NCBI RefSeq assembly: GCF_003151255.1 | Contig: NZ_CP029481.1 | Location: forward strand, 3,780,001 to 3,837,500 | DNA from: Microvirga sp. 17 mud 1-3 | Lineage (GTDB): Bacteria > Pseudomonadota > Alphaproteobacteria > Rhizobiales > Beijerinckiaceae | Length of the DNA: 57,500 nucleotides | Reading direction: 5' to 3' | Shown here: positions 16,636-24,807 of the stretch, in pieces | How the letters are laid out: each line of letters starts with the position of its first letter | Position numbering within the stretch: the stretch's first letter is position 1 | Position numbers and translations under genes: made by a program | Notes under the pieces: generated by a model | What the model was told of the DNA's origin: nothing | Database searches by the model: none | What the model saw: the letters and a program-made list of their open reading frames with translations, nothing else

Positions 16636-16904
16636 ATATTGTCGCTGCTCTCACGTAGATAAGCTGAGCTGTTGCAAGCGAAACCGCAAACGGGGCTCGC
16701 GTACTGCCCTGACAATCGGATAGGTGGTTGCCACCCAGCGAGAGCGCATGAGACACGTCAGGATCCATCCTATCCTGAGCATAGGGCTCGCCTGCGAATG
16801 TCGGATTGCACGAGTCGACATGCCGACTGCCCCAGCCAAGTCTATCTCGCAACCGTTGCAACCGCTGCAACCGTCGCAGAGTCATTGCCTGTCGAATGAC
16901 GTCC

Positions 16905-17261
16905 TTATTTTCCGCAGGAAACCAATCGTTGCATCAGATTGCTCAGCTGGGACTCAGCCTGCCTAACATCCTGCATAGATCGTAACTTGAGATACGCCCT
17001 CCCCTTTGGTCCTGGCTCGAGCATCGGAAACTGCTCAACCAAGTTGCCGGGGCTGTGAAATATCCAGGCGACACAATCCTTGACCCGAGGATTGATCGAT
17101 ACGAGAGGCTCCACGTGTTCAAAGCTAGGGCCGCCCCATCGGATGGTTTCGTTGATCTCTGGGTGCGAGGACATGATTATGGACCGCACCATGCCGATCT
17201 CAGCCTTGAGCGGATGCTCGATTTTCTCAATAAAATCAGTAACGCTGGCCTCTGTTCCCAT
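16905..17261 (-). CDS. DUF1801 domain protein
   Basis: This 118-residue protein fits the DUF1801 (YdhG-like) fold: VTDFIEKIEHPLKAEIGMVRSIIM, then ETIRWGGPSFEH, VAWIFHSPG and a C-terminal helical part. Members are small cytoplasmic proteins; some have been linked to iron handling, but the function is not established. The ribosome site is weak. It has no operon partner: recA lies beyond a 270-nt gap and the CGNR gene is divergent. Confidence 0.8.
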   Translation of the reverse strand: MGTEASVTDFIEKIEHPLKAEIGMVRSIIMSSHPEINETIRWGGPSFEHVEPLVSINPRVKDCVAWIFHSPGNLVEQFPMLEPGPKGRAYLKLRSMQDVRQAESQLSNLMQRLVSCGK

Positions 17262-17385
17262 CTAAATGCCCTGCCCGCAACTGCTCACCTGCCACGTCAC
17301 CAGCAAAACATGGTTAGATGGTTGACGCAACCGAGTTTACGTGATTTCGTGGAGCATCCTTTAGAAGCCGTCTCCGGTTTTCACC

Positions 17386-18036
17386 ATGCCGAGAGTGTTC
17401 ACAGACACCCCTTCGCGAGCCGGTTCTCTTCACCTTATTGGCGATGCGCTCGCGCTCGATTTTGCCAACACCTCGAGTGGCAGGGGCGGACCGAAACATC
17501 TCGATCATCTCCGCGAGCCAAGACATGTGGTGGACTGGTCTGAACATGCGGGCATTCTCGACCGGAAAACTGCGGACCAGGTGCGAGTACTGATCGGACA
17601 GGACGATCCAGATTTTACCGATCTCCTGGCGCAAACGGTCACGCTCCGCGAAGCCATTCATCGCATTGGTGCCGCCATCGCGGCCGGCTCAACGCCATCG
17701 AAAGCGGATCTTCAAACCATTAGCACAGCCTGTGCACGGGCCGTTGCAGGAGCAGACCTGGTTCCTGACGATCGAGGGTTTCGGTGGCAGTGGCCTGTCG
17801 ATCCACCGACGGCACAAACTATCTTAGGGCCCATCGCCCTGTCGGCGGCAGGGCTGCTCAGAGAGGGCGACCTATCTCGCTTGAAAAAGTGCGGAGGGGA
17901 GCATTGCGGGTGGCTGTTTTTCGACCTTACGAAGAACAACAGCCGACGCTGGTGCGATATGGCCGTGTGTGGGAACCGCCAAAAGAGTCGACGTCTTCGC
18001 CAGAAGAGAACCTTTGTCGCCACCGAAGAGACCTGA
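17386..18036 (+). CDS. CGNR zinc-finger/ABATE-domain transcription regulator
   Basis: This 216-residue protein has an N-terminal stress-sensing (ABATE, formerly DUF1470) region that begins with LIGDALALDFANTS (about 17-30). Its C-terminal CGNR zinc finger reads CGGEHCGWLFFDLTKN, then SRRWCDMAVCGNRQKSRR, so the four cysteines and the CGNR signature are present. The basic tail after the finger fits DNA binding. The gene has no strong ribosome site. The DUF2066 gene follows after 27 nt in the same direction, so the two may be cotranscribed. The target is unknown. Confidence 0.88.
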   Translation: MPRVFTDTPSRAGSLHLIGDALALDFANTSSGRGGPKHLDHLREPRHVVDWSEHAGILDRKTADQVRVLIGQDDPDFTDLLAQTVTLREAIHRIGAAIAAGSTPSKADLQTISTACARAVAGADLVPDDRGFRWQWPVDPPTAQTILGPIALSAAGLLREGDLSRLKKCGGEHCGWLFFDLTKNNSRRWCDMAVCGNRQKSRRLRQKRTFVATEET

Positions 18037-18063
18037 CATCGCTTTCTTCTTTGGAGGAGAAAA

Positions 18064-18888
18064 ATGCGCGCTGCCCCGGCCGGCTTGCTTGTGCTTCTCA
18101 TGCTCGGCTTGAAAGGCGAGCTTTCCAACGCAGCTGAGATTGTTCCGAATATCTATGTCGGAAAGACCATCACGACCGGGACTTCAGAGGAACACCGGCC
18201 AGCCGCACTGGCAAAATGCTTTATCGACGTATTGGTTAAAGCATCAGGCGACCCTCGTCTCGCCACCAATGGAAGCGCAGCGGCTATGGCAGAGCATGCT
18301 GCGACTTTCGTCAAGAGCCTTCGCTATCGAGACCGGCTCGAAGGCCGCCCTATCCATGATGAACAAGGCACTCGCGACCGCCCCCATGATCTGACCGTCG
18401 AATTCGAACCAAGTCAGATCGATGGCGCTTTGCAATCGCTCGGTAGTCGGCCCTGGACAGCCGAGCGTCCAAAAATCGCAATGATTGTCTTTGTCCGTTT
18501 CGGAGAAGCATCCTACATCCTCACGCAGAGCGAGCCTCGCGGCGAGAATCAGCGTGAGGCGCTGCAAGCTGCGTCTGACCGGATCGGTGTTCCGGTAGCG
18601 CTTCCACGGCTGACAGGCATTGCAAGCAACAATGCCCCTATCGACCCAACCGCCGCATTGACTTTTAAAGAGGCCGAAGAACTCGCGAGCACGCTGGGGG
18701 TCGATCGTGTTGTCACGGGCAGTATGATTTTCAGCGATGAGGCGCAGGGCTGGATTGCGAAATGGCGCCTTCACGAACCAGCAGGTACTGCTCAGTGGCA
18801 GGTTACAGGCGTGAACTACGATGAAGCATTCCGGGTCGCGCTTCGTGGCGCGGCACAGATCCTTTCGGGGAACGGCCGTCCACTCTAG
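18064..18888 (+). CDS. DUF2066 family exported protein
   Basis: This 274-residue protein has an N-terminal signal peptide (about 1-23, hydrophobic core LLVLLMLGL, cleavage near NAA-E). It matches the DUF2066 pattern: IYVGKTITTGT, an ALAKCFIDVLVKASGDPRL helix, AEHAATFVKSLRYRDRLEG, then IAMIVFVRFG and a C-terminal beta-rich part. The ribosome site GGAGGAGAAAA before the ATG is excellent. The role is unknown; in gammaproteobacteria relatives sit near replication-initiation-regulator genes. It follows the CGNR regulator closely. Confidence 0.8.
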   Translation: MRAAPAGLLVLLMLGLKGELSNAAEIVPNIYVGKTITTGTSEEHRPAALAKCFIDVLVKASGDPRLATNGSAAAMAEHAATFVKSLRYRDRLEGRPIHDEQGTRDRPHDLTVEFEPSQIDGALQSLGSRPWTAERPKIAMIVFVRFGEASYILTQSEPRGENQREALQAASDRIGVPVALPRLTGIASNNAPIDPTAALTFKEAEELASTLGVDRVVTGSMIFSDEAQGWIAKWRLHEPAGTAQWQVTGVNYDEAFRVALRGAAQILSGNGRPL

Positions 18889-19028
18889 CTTTTCATCCTA
18901 CGAATTGCCTTCGCGCCGTCCTTGAGAGATCACTGGCTCGGCACGAGTGTTCGCCGCATGCCACCTTTGGACGTCAGAACCGAAATTTATGGTTCGCCGC
19001 AAGAGGTCTTACCGCGTCTTCCGATATG

Positions 19029-19796
19029 TCAGTCCAGCTCCTGGACGCCCCCACCTGAGACGGTGAGAACCTGGCCACTGATCCAGGACGCTGCTGGCGA
19101 ACAGAGAAACAGGGCAGCATTGGCGATATCCTCAGGCTGCCCCAGGCGCCCAAGCGGGGTGTGACGCAGCATCGCCTTCTCGGCTTCGGGCGTCAGTACG
19201 CTTGCCAGGGCGTCCGTGCGGATCGCACCGGGCGCGATGGCGTTGACGCGAATACCCTGTGGGCCGAGGTCGAAGGCCATGTTTCGTGTCAGGTGATTCA
19301 CCGCCGCCTTGGATGAACCGTAAGACGCCATCCGCACATTCTTGTTCTCGCCTGCCATGGATGAGACGTTGAGGATTGCGCCGCGGCCCTTCCCGGCCAT
19401 ATGCGGTGCGGCCAGTTGCGACAGACGGAAAACTGAAAATAGATTGAGCTCAAATGCCCAGCGGAAATCTGCCATCGGCATGTCGAAGGGCTTGGGACCG
19501 CCGCCACCGGCGTTGTTGACGAGAATTGTGGGCCCCCCAAAGTTGTCGGTGACAGCCTGCATCGCGGATTGCAGGTCCGCGTCCTGAGTGACGTTGCAGC
19601 CGATCCCAACCGCCCGGCCGCCGGCGCGCGTGATCTCGGCAGCTACCTTTTCGGCCGTCTCTGCCTTGAGGTCGCTGACCATCACAGCCGCGCCAGCCTC
19701 GGCAAAGACCTGAGCGATGGCCCGCCCGATACCGGCACCTGCTCCTGTGACAAGAGCCACTTCATCATCAAGGCGGAATTGCTTGGGATCATACAT
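19029..19796 (-). CDS. hdhA: 7-alpha-hydroxysteroid dehydrogenase-like SDR
   Basis: This 255-residue short-chain dehydrogenase has TGAGAGIGRAIA (cofactor loop, about 17-28), NNAGGGGPKPFDMPMADF (about 93-110), a catalytic Ser in SSMAGENKN, YGSSK as the YxxxK motif (Tyr/Lys near 159/163), and GQVLTVSGGGVQELD at the end. Those segments recall E. coli 7-alpha-HSDH (HdhA) closely, including the rare GGGGPKPFDMPMADF run, so the assignment is stronger than for most SDRs. It would oxidise a 7-alpha-hydroxyl with NAD; the physiological substrate in this organism may not be a bile acid. The ribosome site GTGAAGGAG precedes the ATG. It stands alone, divergent from the serine hydrolase. Confidence 0.85.
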   Translation of the reverse strand: MYDPKQFRLDDEVALVTGAGAGIGRAIAQVFAEAGAAVMVSDLKAETAEKVAAEITRAGGRAVGIGCNVTQDADLQSAMQAVTDNFGGPTILVNNAGGGGPKPFDMPMADFRWAFELNLFSVFRLSQLAAPHMAGKGRGAILNVSSMAGENKNVRMASYGSSKAAVNHLTRNMAFDLGPQGIRVNAIAPGAIRTDALASVLTPEAEKAMLRHTPLGRLGQPEDIANAALFLCSPAASWISGQVLTVSGGGVQELD

Positions 19797-19973
19797 GCCA
19801 AAGCTCCTTCACGGGGCGTACCTCAGGCTGCGGCTCCTGAAATTGTCAGGTCAGTCAGAGAATTTGCTCCCAAACTTTGGGCATCTTAAGGCACCCGTAT
19901 TGGGGCCATAGTGCCATGCGATCCTGGCCACACTGACGCGGCTCCGAGGGTGCAGCATGGAGGACGGGCGGCA

Positions 19974-21299
19974 ATGTTTCTCCCAAAGTGTAAGCGGCGC
20001 CTGTTCGCCCTCATTTTGGCAGTCGCCATGAGCGGTCCAGCGCACACGCTGGCCCAGCCGGGCTGGACAGCCAAGGCGTCCGATCCGGTTACTCTGGGCT
20101 GGATGCAGGGCTCTCCACCGGCTCCGGACCGGATTATCCGTTTTGCTGATGGCACCTATCGGTCCTTCCCGCAGTGGCGCTGGACCGTCTGCCACTTTCA
20201 GCAGCTGGAGCCGACGATACCGGTCTCGCGCGGCCTAGGACCGCCACGTCCGCTCGAGAGGGCGGAGCGGGCTGATATTGAGAGCCTTCGCTTCACTCCG
20301 CTGGGCGCGTCAGAGCCGATGACGTTCATGGAAGCGTTCGACAGGAACTTCACCGACGGGATTATCATCCTGCACGAAGGACGAGTCGTCTATGAACGCT
20401 ATGCCGGATGCCTGTCGGAGCAGAACAGGCACGCGGCAATGTCGGTCACAAAATCGCTCATCGGCCTGCTTTCGGAAATCCTTATCGCTGAAGGCACGCT
20501 CGACGAAAACCGCCGGGTCGACTCCTATGTTCCCGAGCTTGCATCAAGTGCCTTTGGAGATGCCACGATCCGACAGGTCCTCGATATGACCACGGGTCTT
20601 GAGTTCAGCGAAAATTATAACGACCCCGCAGCCGATGTGTGGCGCCACGCGATGGCAGGCAACCCGCTGCCGAAGCCGGACGATTACTCGGGCCCCCGCA
20701 CCTATTATGAATACCTGACCACAGTCCGCCGAAGCGGTCCTCACGGTGCTGCTTTTGGCTACAGGACTGTGAATACCGACGCCATGGGATGGATCCTCAG
20801 CCGGGTGACCGGCCGGCCAGTCAGCGATTTGCTGGCGGAGCGGCTCTGGAGCCGGATCGGCGCTGATCTGGAAGCCTATTTCACGGTCGATTCCATCGGC
20901 ACACCATTTGCCGGAGGCGGCTTCAATACAGGCCTCCGGGATCTCGCACGCGTCGGGCACCTACTCCTCGATGACGGCATGATCGACGGTACCCGGATCG
21001 TACCGGAAGCAGCAGTGAACAGCATCAAGCGCGGCGGCAGCAGGAGCGCCTTTGCACAGGCCGGGTACTCTCAGCTCTCCGGATGGAGCTACCGCAGCAT
21101 GTGGTGGGTAACTCACAACAAGAATGGTGCGTTCATGGCACGCGGCGTGTACGGCCAGTCTCTCTATATCGACCCGACTGCCCGTACGGTGATTGCCAGG
21201 TTCGCCTCGCATCCAGAAGCAGGGAATGCCGCCAACGATCCGACAACCCTGCCCCTCTATCAAGCCATTACAGATTTTCTGATGAGCTCGGTTCAGTAG
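19974..21299 (+). CDS. Beta-lactamase-fold serine hydrolase, NylB (6-aminohexanoate-dimer hydrolase)-like
   Basis: This 441-residue protein has a signal peptide (about 1-28, ending HTLAQPG) and a class C beta-lactamase/esterase fold. The nucleophile motif is Ser157-Val-Thr-Lys160. A Tyr/Asn motif lies in FGYRTVNTDAMGW (about 261-273), and the NylB-like region SMWWVTHNKNG...ARGVYGQSLYIDP is in the C-terminal part. NylB-type enzymes cleave the amide of nylon dimer, but relatives act as esterases or D-amino amidases, so the substrate is open. The start at 19974 is preferred over one 21 codons upstream because GGAGGACGGGCGGCA precedes it and gives a clean signal peptide. It converges on the Old Yellow Enzyme gene with only 14 nt between. 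Confidence 0.87.
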   Translation: MFLPKCKRRLFALILAVAMSGPAHTLAQPGWTAKASDPVTLGWMQGSPPAPDRIIRFADGTYRSFPQWRWTVCHFQQLEPTIPVSRGLGPPRPLERAERADIESLRFTPLGASEPMTFMEAFDRNFTDGIIILHEGRVVYERYAGCLSEQNRHAAMSVTKSLIGLLSEILIAEGTLDENRRVDSYVPELASSAFGDATIRQVLDMTTGLEFSENYNDPAADVWRHAMAGNPLPKPDDYSGPRTYYEYLTTVRRSGPHGAAFGYRTVNTDAMGWILSRVTGRPVSDLLAERLWSRIGADLEAYFTVDSIGTPFAGGGFNTGLRDLARVGHLLLDDGMIDGTRIVPEAAVNSIKRGGSRSAFAQAGYSQLSGWSYRSMWWVTHNKNGAFMARGVYGQSLYIDPTARTVIARFASHPEAGNAANDPTTLPLYQAITDFLMSSVQ

Positions 21300-21313
21300 T
21301 ATTGTGGTGCCAG

Positions 21314-22405
21314 CTAGCGCCCGAAGGTCGGGCGATACTGGTTGGTCGCACCGAAGCGGTAGGGCGCAACGACGTCAAGCTTGACCCCAAGTTCCTCTGC
21401 TGCATGCCAGGGCCACCGTGGATTGTTCAACGCTACTCGCCCTAGCGCAACAGCGTCAGCGTCGCCCGTCGCGATGATCGCCTCTGCATGAAGCGGCGAG
21501 CGGATCATGCCTACCGTGAGCACCGGAATACCGACCTCGCGCTTGATCCGAGATGCGAAGGGTAGCTGATAGGCGGGCCCGACCGGGATCTTCGCCATGC
21601 CGTTGCCACCGCTCGAGATATCGACATAGTCGCACCCATGGTCGCGCAGGGCGTGAGCAAGGGCCACGGCCTCGTCCGGCACGATACCGCCCTCGAGCCA
21701 ATCCGTGCCGTTCAGACGCATGCCGACCGGAAAATCCGACGGACAAGCTGAGCGGACAGCATCGAACACGGCCAGCGGCAAGCGCATCCGGTTTTCCAGC
21801 GAGCCGCCCCATGCATCCTCACGTCGGTTCGCGATCGGCGACAGGAAGCTTGACAGCAGGTAGCCATGGGCGCCGTGGATCTCGATCGTATCGAAACCAA
21901 GGCGCAGCGCCCGCTTCGCGGCTGCGGAGTAATCCGCAATGACCTTTTCTATACCAGTCTCGTCCAGCGCTAGTGGGGTCTGCCATCCTTCGGCGAAGGG
22001 AATGGCCGAAGGACCGACCACTTGCCAGCCGCCCGCCTCTGGCGCGACATGACCACCATGCCAGGGGCGCGCGGTCGAGGCCTTGCGCCCGGCATGGCCG
22101 AGTTGCAAGCCAAAAGGCATGTCGGAGAACTGCCGCGCGAAAGCCAGTGCTGAAGCCATGGCGGCTTCGGTTTCGTCATCCCAGAGGCCGACGCAACCCG
22201 GCGTGATGCGGCCTTCAGGCGAAACACCCGTAGCCTCGACCATCATCAGACCTGCACCCGAAAGAGCATAGCTGCCCCAATGCAGGCGATGCCAATCGGT
22301 AGCACGGCCAGCCTCCGCACTGTACTGGCACATCGGCGAGATGACGATACGATTGTGCAACTCCAGCTTGCCCAGCCGGAGCGGTGAGAACAGGGTCGTG
22401 GTCAT
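21314..22405 (-). CDS. Old Yellow Enzyme family NADH:flavin oxidoreductase (YqjM type)
   Basis: This 363-residue TIM-barrel FMN enzyme reduces activated C=C bonds with NAD(P)H. It has RIVISPMCQYSA (about 19-30, with the YqjM-type redox cysteine), LGHAGRKAS, EIHGAHGYLLSSFLSP (catalytic histidine pair), the NRREDAWGGSLENR loop and the FMN-phosphate region VGMIRSPLHAEAII...ALGRVALNNP. The start at 22405 follows AAGGAGACTAC; a longer frame is rejected. It is the last gene of the cluster-3 operon, after two SDRs, so it probably reduces an enone or enamide intermediate made by them (inference). Confidence 0.93.
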   Translation of the reverse strand: MTTTLFSPLRLGKLELHNRIVISPMCQYSAEAGRATDWHRLHWGSYALSGAGLMMVEATGVSPEGRITPGCVGLWDDETEAAMASALAFARQFSDMPFGLQLGHAGRKASTARPWHGGHVAPEAGGWQVVGPSAIPFAEGWQTPLALDETGIEKVIADYSAAAKRALRLGFDTIEIHGAHGYLLSSFLSPIANRREDAWGGSLENRMRLPLAVFDAVRSACPSDFPVGMRLNGTDWLEGGIVPDEAVALAHALRDHGCDYVDISSGGNGMAKIPVGPAYQLPFASRIKREVGIPVLTVGMIRSPLHAEAIIATGDADAVALGRVALNNPRWPWHAAEELGVKLDVVAPYRFGATNQYRPTFGR

Positions 22406-22436
22406 GTAGTCTCCTTGGCCCCAGAGGACCAATGTT

Positions 22437-23174
22437 TCAATTGTTGTTGCGCACGCGCGCAGCCGTCCAGCCGCCATCGATCGCGATGGTCTGGCCGCAA
22501 ATGAAGGCTGCTTGATCCGAAGCAAGGAAGGCGATCAGATTGGCGACATCGCCAACCTTTCCGGCTCGTCCAACCGGGGTGCCTTGCAGGATCAGTTCGC
22601 GATAGACCTGATCGGTCAACAAACGCTCGGTCATGGCTGTAAGAATCAGGCCTGGGGCGACCGCGTTCACTCGGACTCCCTTAGCGGCGTAGTCCGCGGT
22701 CATCTGCCGGGTCAGCCCGTCGATCCCAGCCTTCGAGGCGGCATAGGCCGCGTTGTTGCGCCAGCCTATCAGGCCGAACATCGACGCGACATTGATGATC
22801 GAGCCGGAGCCGCGCGAAAGCATGTCAGGAAGCACCGCCCGTGACATCCGGAAGGATCCGGTGAGGTTGATCTCGATGATACGCGACCAGCCGGCGTCGT
22901 CGGTTTCGTGCACGGCGCGCGCGCCGCCCACCCCGGCATTATTGACCAGAACGTCGATCTGGCCAAACCGGTCAAGGGTGGCCTGCACGATGCGCGCGGG
23001 CGCTGATGGATCGGCCAGATCTTCGGTCAGATCCAGCCGGTTCTCATGCCCTGGCGCTTCCCCCTCGGCGCGGTCAACGGCGCAGACACGAAGCCCGTCG
23101 GCCATAAGCCGCGCGACCGTCGCGGCGCCGATCCCGCCTGCAGCACCGGTGACGATTGCAACAGGTCTGCTCAT
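22437..23174 (-). CDS. Short-chain dehydrogenase/reductase (SDR) A
   Basis: This 245-residue classical SDR has TGAAGGIGAAT (about 9-19), DVLVNNAGVGG (about 74-84), catalytic Ser in NVASMFG, YAASK as YxxxK, and the C-terminal FICGQTIAIDGGWTA. Its start ATG overlaps the stop of the SDR B gene (ATGA), so the two are coupled. Sequence alone does not fix the substrate. Two adjacent SDRs plus an Old Yellow Enzyme suggest stepwise oxidation and reduction of a ring alcohol or keto group. Confidence 0.92.
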   Translation of the reverse strand: MSRPVAIVTGAAGGIGAATVARLMADGLRVCAVDRAEGEAPGHENRLDLTEDLADPSAPARIVQATLDRFGQIDVLVNNAGVGGARAVHETDDAGWSRIIEINLTGSFRMSRAVLPDMLSRGSGSIINVASMFGLIGWRNNAAYAASKAGIDGLTRQMTADYAAKGVRVNAVAPGLILTAMTERLLTDQVYRELILQGTPVGRAGKVGDVANLIAFLASDQAAFICGQTIAIDGGWTAARVRNNN

Positions 23175-23917
23175 GCGAGCCTCCCGCCATCGACCGGCAG
23201 CATGACCCCTGTGCAATAGGAAGAGGCCGGTGACGCCAGATAGACCACCGCCTGCGCCACTTCCTCCGGCTGGCCGAGCCGACCGAGCGGATGGATCGAG
23301 ATCATATGAGCACGGTCGGCCTCGGCGCTGGCGGCATCGAGCGTGCGGTCGAACATCGGGCTATCGATGGATCCCGGGCAAACCGCGTTCACGCGGATTC
23401 CGGACGGGGCCAGCGAGATCGCGAGCGACCGCGTCATCGACACGACTGCCGCCTTGGAGACGCCATAGGCTCCGAGCCGGGCGGATCCCACCAGACCGGC
23501 CGTCGAGGCGATATTGACGATGGCCCCTTTGCCTGCCGCCTTCATCTTCGGCACTGCAGCCTGAATGCAGTTCAACCCGCCGAACAGGTTGATGTCCATC
23601 ACCCTGCGCAGGTCGGCGGGAGCACAGATCTCCAGACCGCCTCGCGGCCCCTCGATTCCGGCGCTGTTCACCAGAATGTCGCAGACAGGGATATCCGCGA
23701 AGGCGGTGTCCACTGCCGATGCATCGGTGACATCCACCACATGGCATGCGGCGGCTGAACCGAGGTCCTTGGAAATCTCACCAAGGGCCGCCGCATCACG
23801 GTCAAGGAGCACCAATCTGGCTCCAGCTTGGGCAAGCGCGTAGGCCGAGGCGCGTCCCAGGCCAGAACCGGCACCGGTCACAACGGCGGTTTGACCACCG
23901 AGAAGCAGATCATTCAT
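23171..23917 (-). CDS. Short-chain dehydrogenase/reductase (SDR) B
   Basis: This 248-residue classical SDR has TGAGSGLGRAS (about 14-24), DILVNSAGIEG (Ser replacing the usual second Asn of NNAG), catalytic Ser in NIASTAG, YGVSK as YxxxK, and YCTGVMLPVDGG at the end. It overlaps the deacetylase-fold hydrolase gene by 8 nt and SDR A by 4 nt, a tight operon arrangement. The NNAG to NSAG change is conservative, but worth noting because that Asn belongs to the catalytic network. Confidence 0.91.
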   Translation of the reverse strand: MNDLLLGGQTAVVTGAGSGLGRASAYALAQAGARLVLLDRDAAALGEISKDLGSAAACHVVDVTDASAVDTAFADIPVCDILVNSAGIEGPRGGLEICAPADLRRVMDINLFGGLNCIQAAVPKMKAAGKGAIVNIASTAGLVGSARLGAYGVSKAAVVSMTRSLAISLAPSGIRVNAVCPGSIDSPMFDRTLDAASAEADRAHMISIHPLGRLGQPEEVAQAVVYLASPASSYCTGVMLPVDGGRLA

Positions 23918-24719
23918 TTCTTGCGGCCCATTCCGAGGCCACTTGATGGCCTGTAGCGAACCATACGCCGGGCTTCGACCGGATGTGCTCGATGATCCTG
24001 CGCAGCAACGGCAGGCGCATCGGCCGCCCGATGAACTGAGGATGCATTACGAGATTGAAGAGACCGTTCCATTCATGAATCGTGTCAAACTCGTCGCGCC
24101 AGTTCTCGAACACCTGCTGATTGGTGAACTGCGGTCGCCAAGCCTGCAACGCGAACATCATGTAGGGCGCGTCGTCGCATCCCCAGTGCCACGGCAGTTC
24201 GAGCGGTCCGGCCTTGCCGTCCGCCAGCGTATGGCGATAAGGCACGACGTCTGCCATGAGCGAGCTGTCGTATAGGATTCCCTGCTCGTGCAGCAGCCCC
24301 ATCAGGGTAGGCGTGGTTTCGCCTGCCGGCGAACGGTAACCGGTCGGGCGCTTTCCTATCACTTTGTCAAAGGATTCAAGGCCGCGCAGGATGGACTCGC
24401 GTTCGGCATCCGGCTTGTCGGGGTCGACGCGCTCATGCAGATAGCCGTGATGCGCGATCTCGTGCCCGCCTTCGAGGATCGCGTGGATGCGGTCCTGATA
24501 CTTCTCGATGGTCCAACCGGGCGTGAAGAAGGTCGCAGGCAGATTGTATTCGCCGAGAAGCTTGAGGATTTCCGGTACACCGCGCTGGGCTCCGTAGGTC
24601 CCCATAGACAGGACGCCAGGGCGGCGGGCATTTTCTGGGTCGCGGGCGAGCCATAGCGTCTCAGCGTCGAAGTCGAAAGTCAGCATGACGGCGCATCGCG
24701 CCCCATTTGGCCAGTTCAT
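23910..24719 (-). CDS. Polysaccharide-deacetylase-fold hydrolase, HpPgdA/imidase-like
   Basis: This 269-residue NodB-homology protein has the metal Asp region TFDFDAETLW (about 14-23), a barrel strand LPATFFTPG (about 60-68), HEIAHHGYLHE (about 86-96, metal histidines), GYRSPAGET (about 127-135) and NLVMHPQFIGRP (about 219-230). The arrangement is that of the HpPgdA/cyclic-imide-hydrolase branch (cytoplasmic, no signal peptide), not of exported chitin deacetylases. Cyclic imides, N-acyl sugars or peptidoglycan amides are candidate substrates. It sits between the binding-protein gene (24808) and SDR B, so its substrate is probably imported by the adjoining transporter. Confidence 0.85.
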   Translation of the reverse strand: MNWPNGARCAVMLTFDFDAETLWLARDPENARRPGVLSMGTYGAQRGVPEILKLLGEYNLPATFFTPGWTIEKYQDRIHAILEGGHEIAHHGYLHERVDPDKPDAERESILRGLESFDKVIGKRPTGYRSPAGETTPTLMGLLHEQGILYDSSLMADVVPYRHTLADGKAGPLELPWHWGCDDAPYMMFALQAWRPQFTNQQVFENWRDEFDTIHEWNGLFNLVMHPQFIGRPMRLPLLRRIIEHIRSKPGVWFATGHQVASEWAARNE

Positions 24720-24807
24720 GGCGCTCTCTCCCGGCAATGCGGCAAGGTACCTCGCAGGACCGCCGCAATATCGAACCGGGCTGGCCTGGCGGCCAGCCCG
24801 GCCATCA

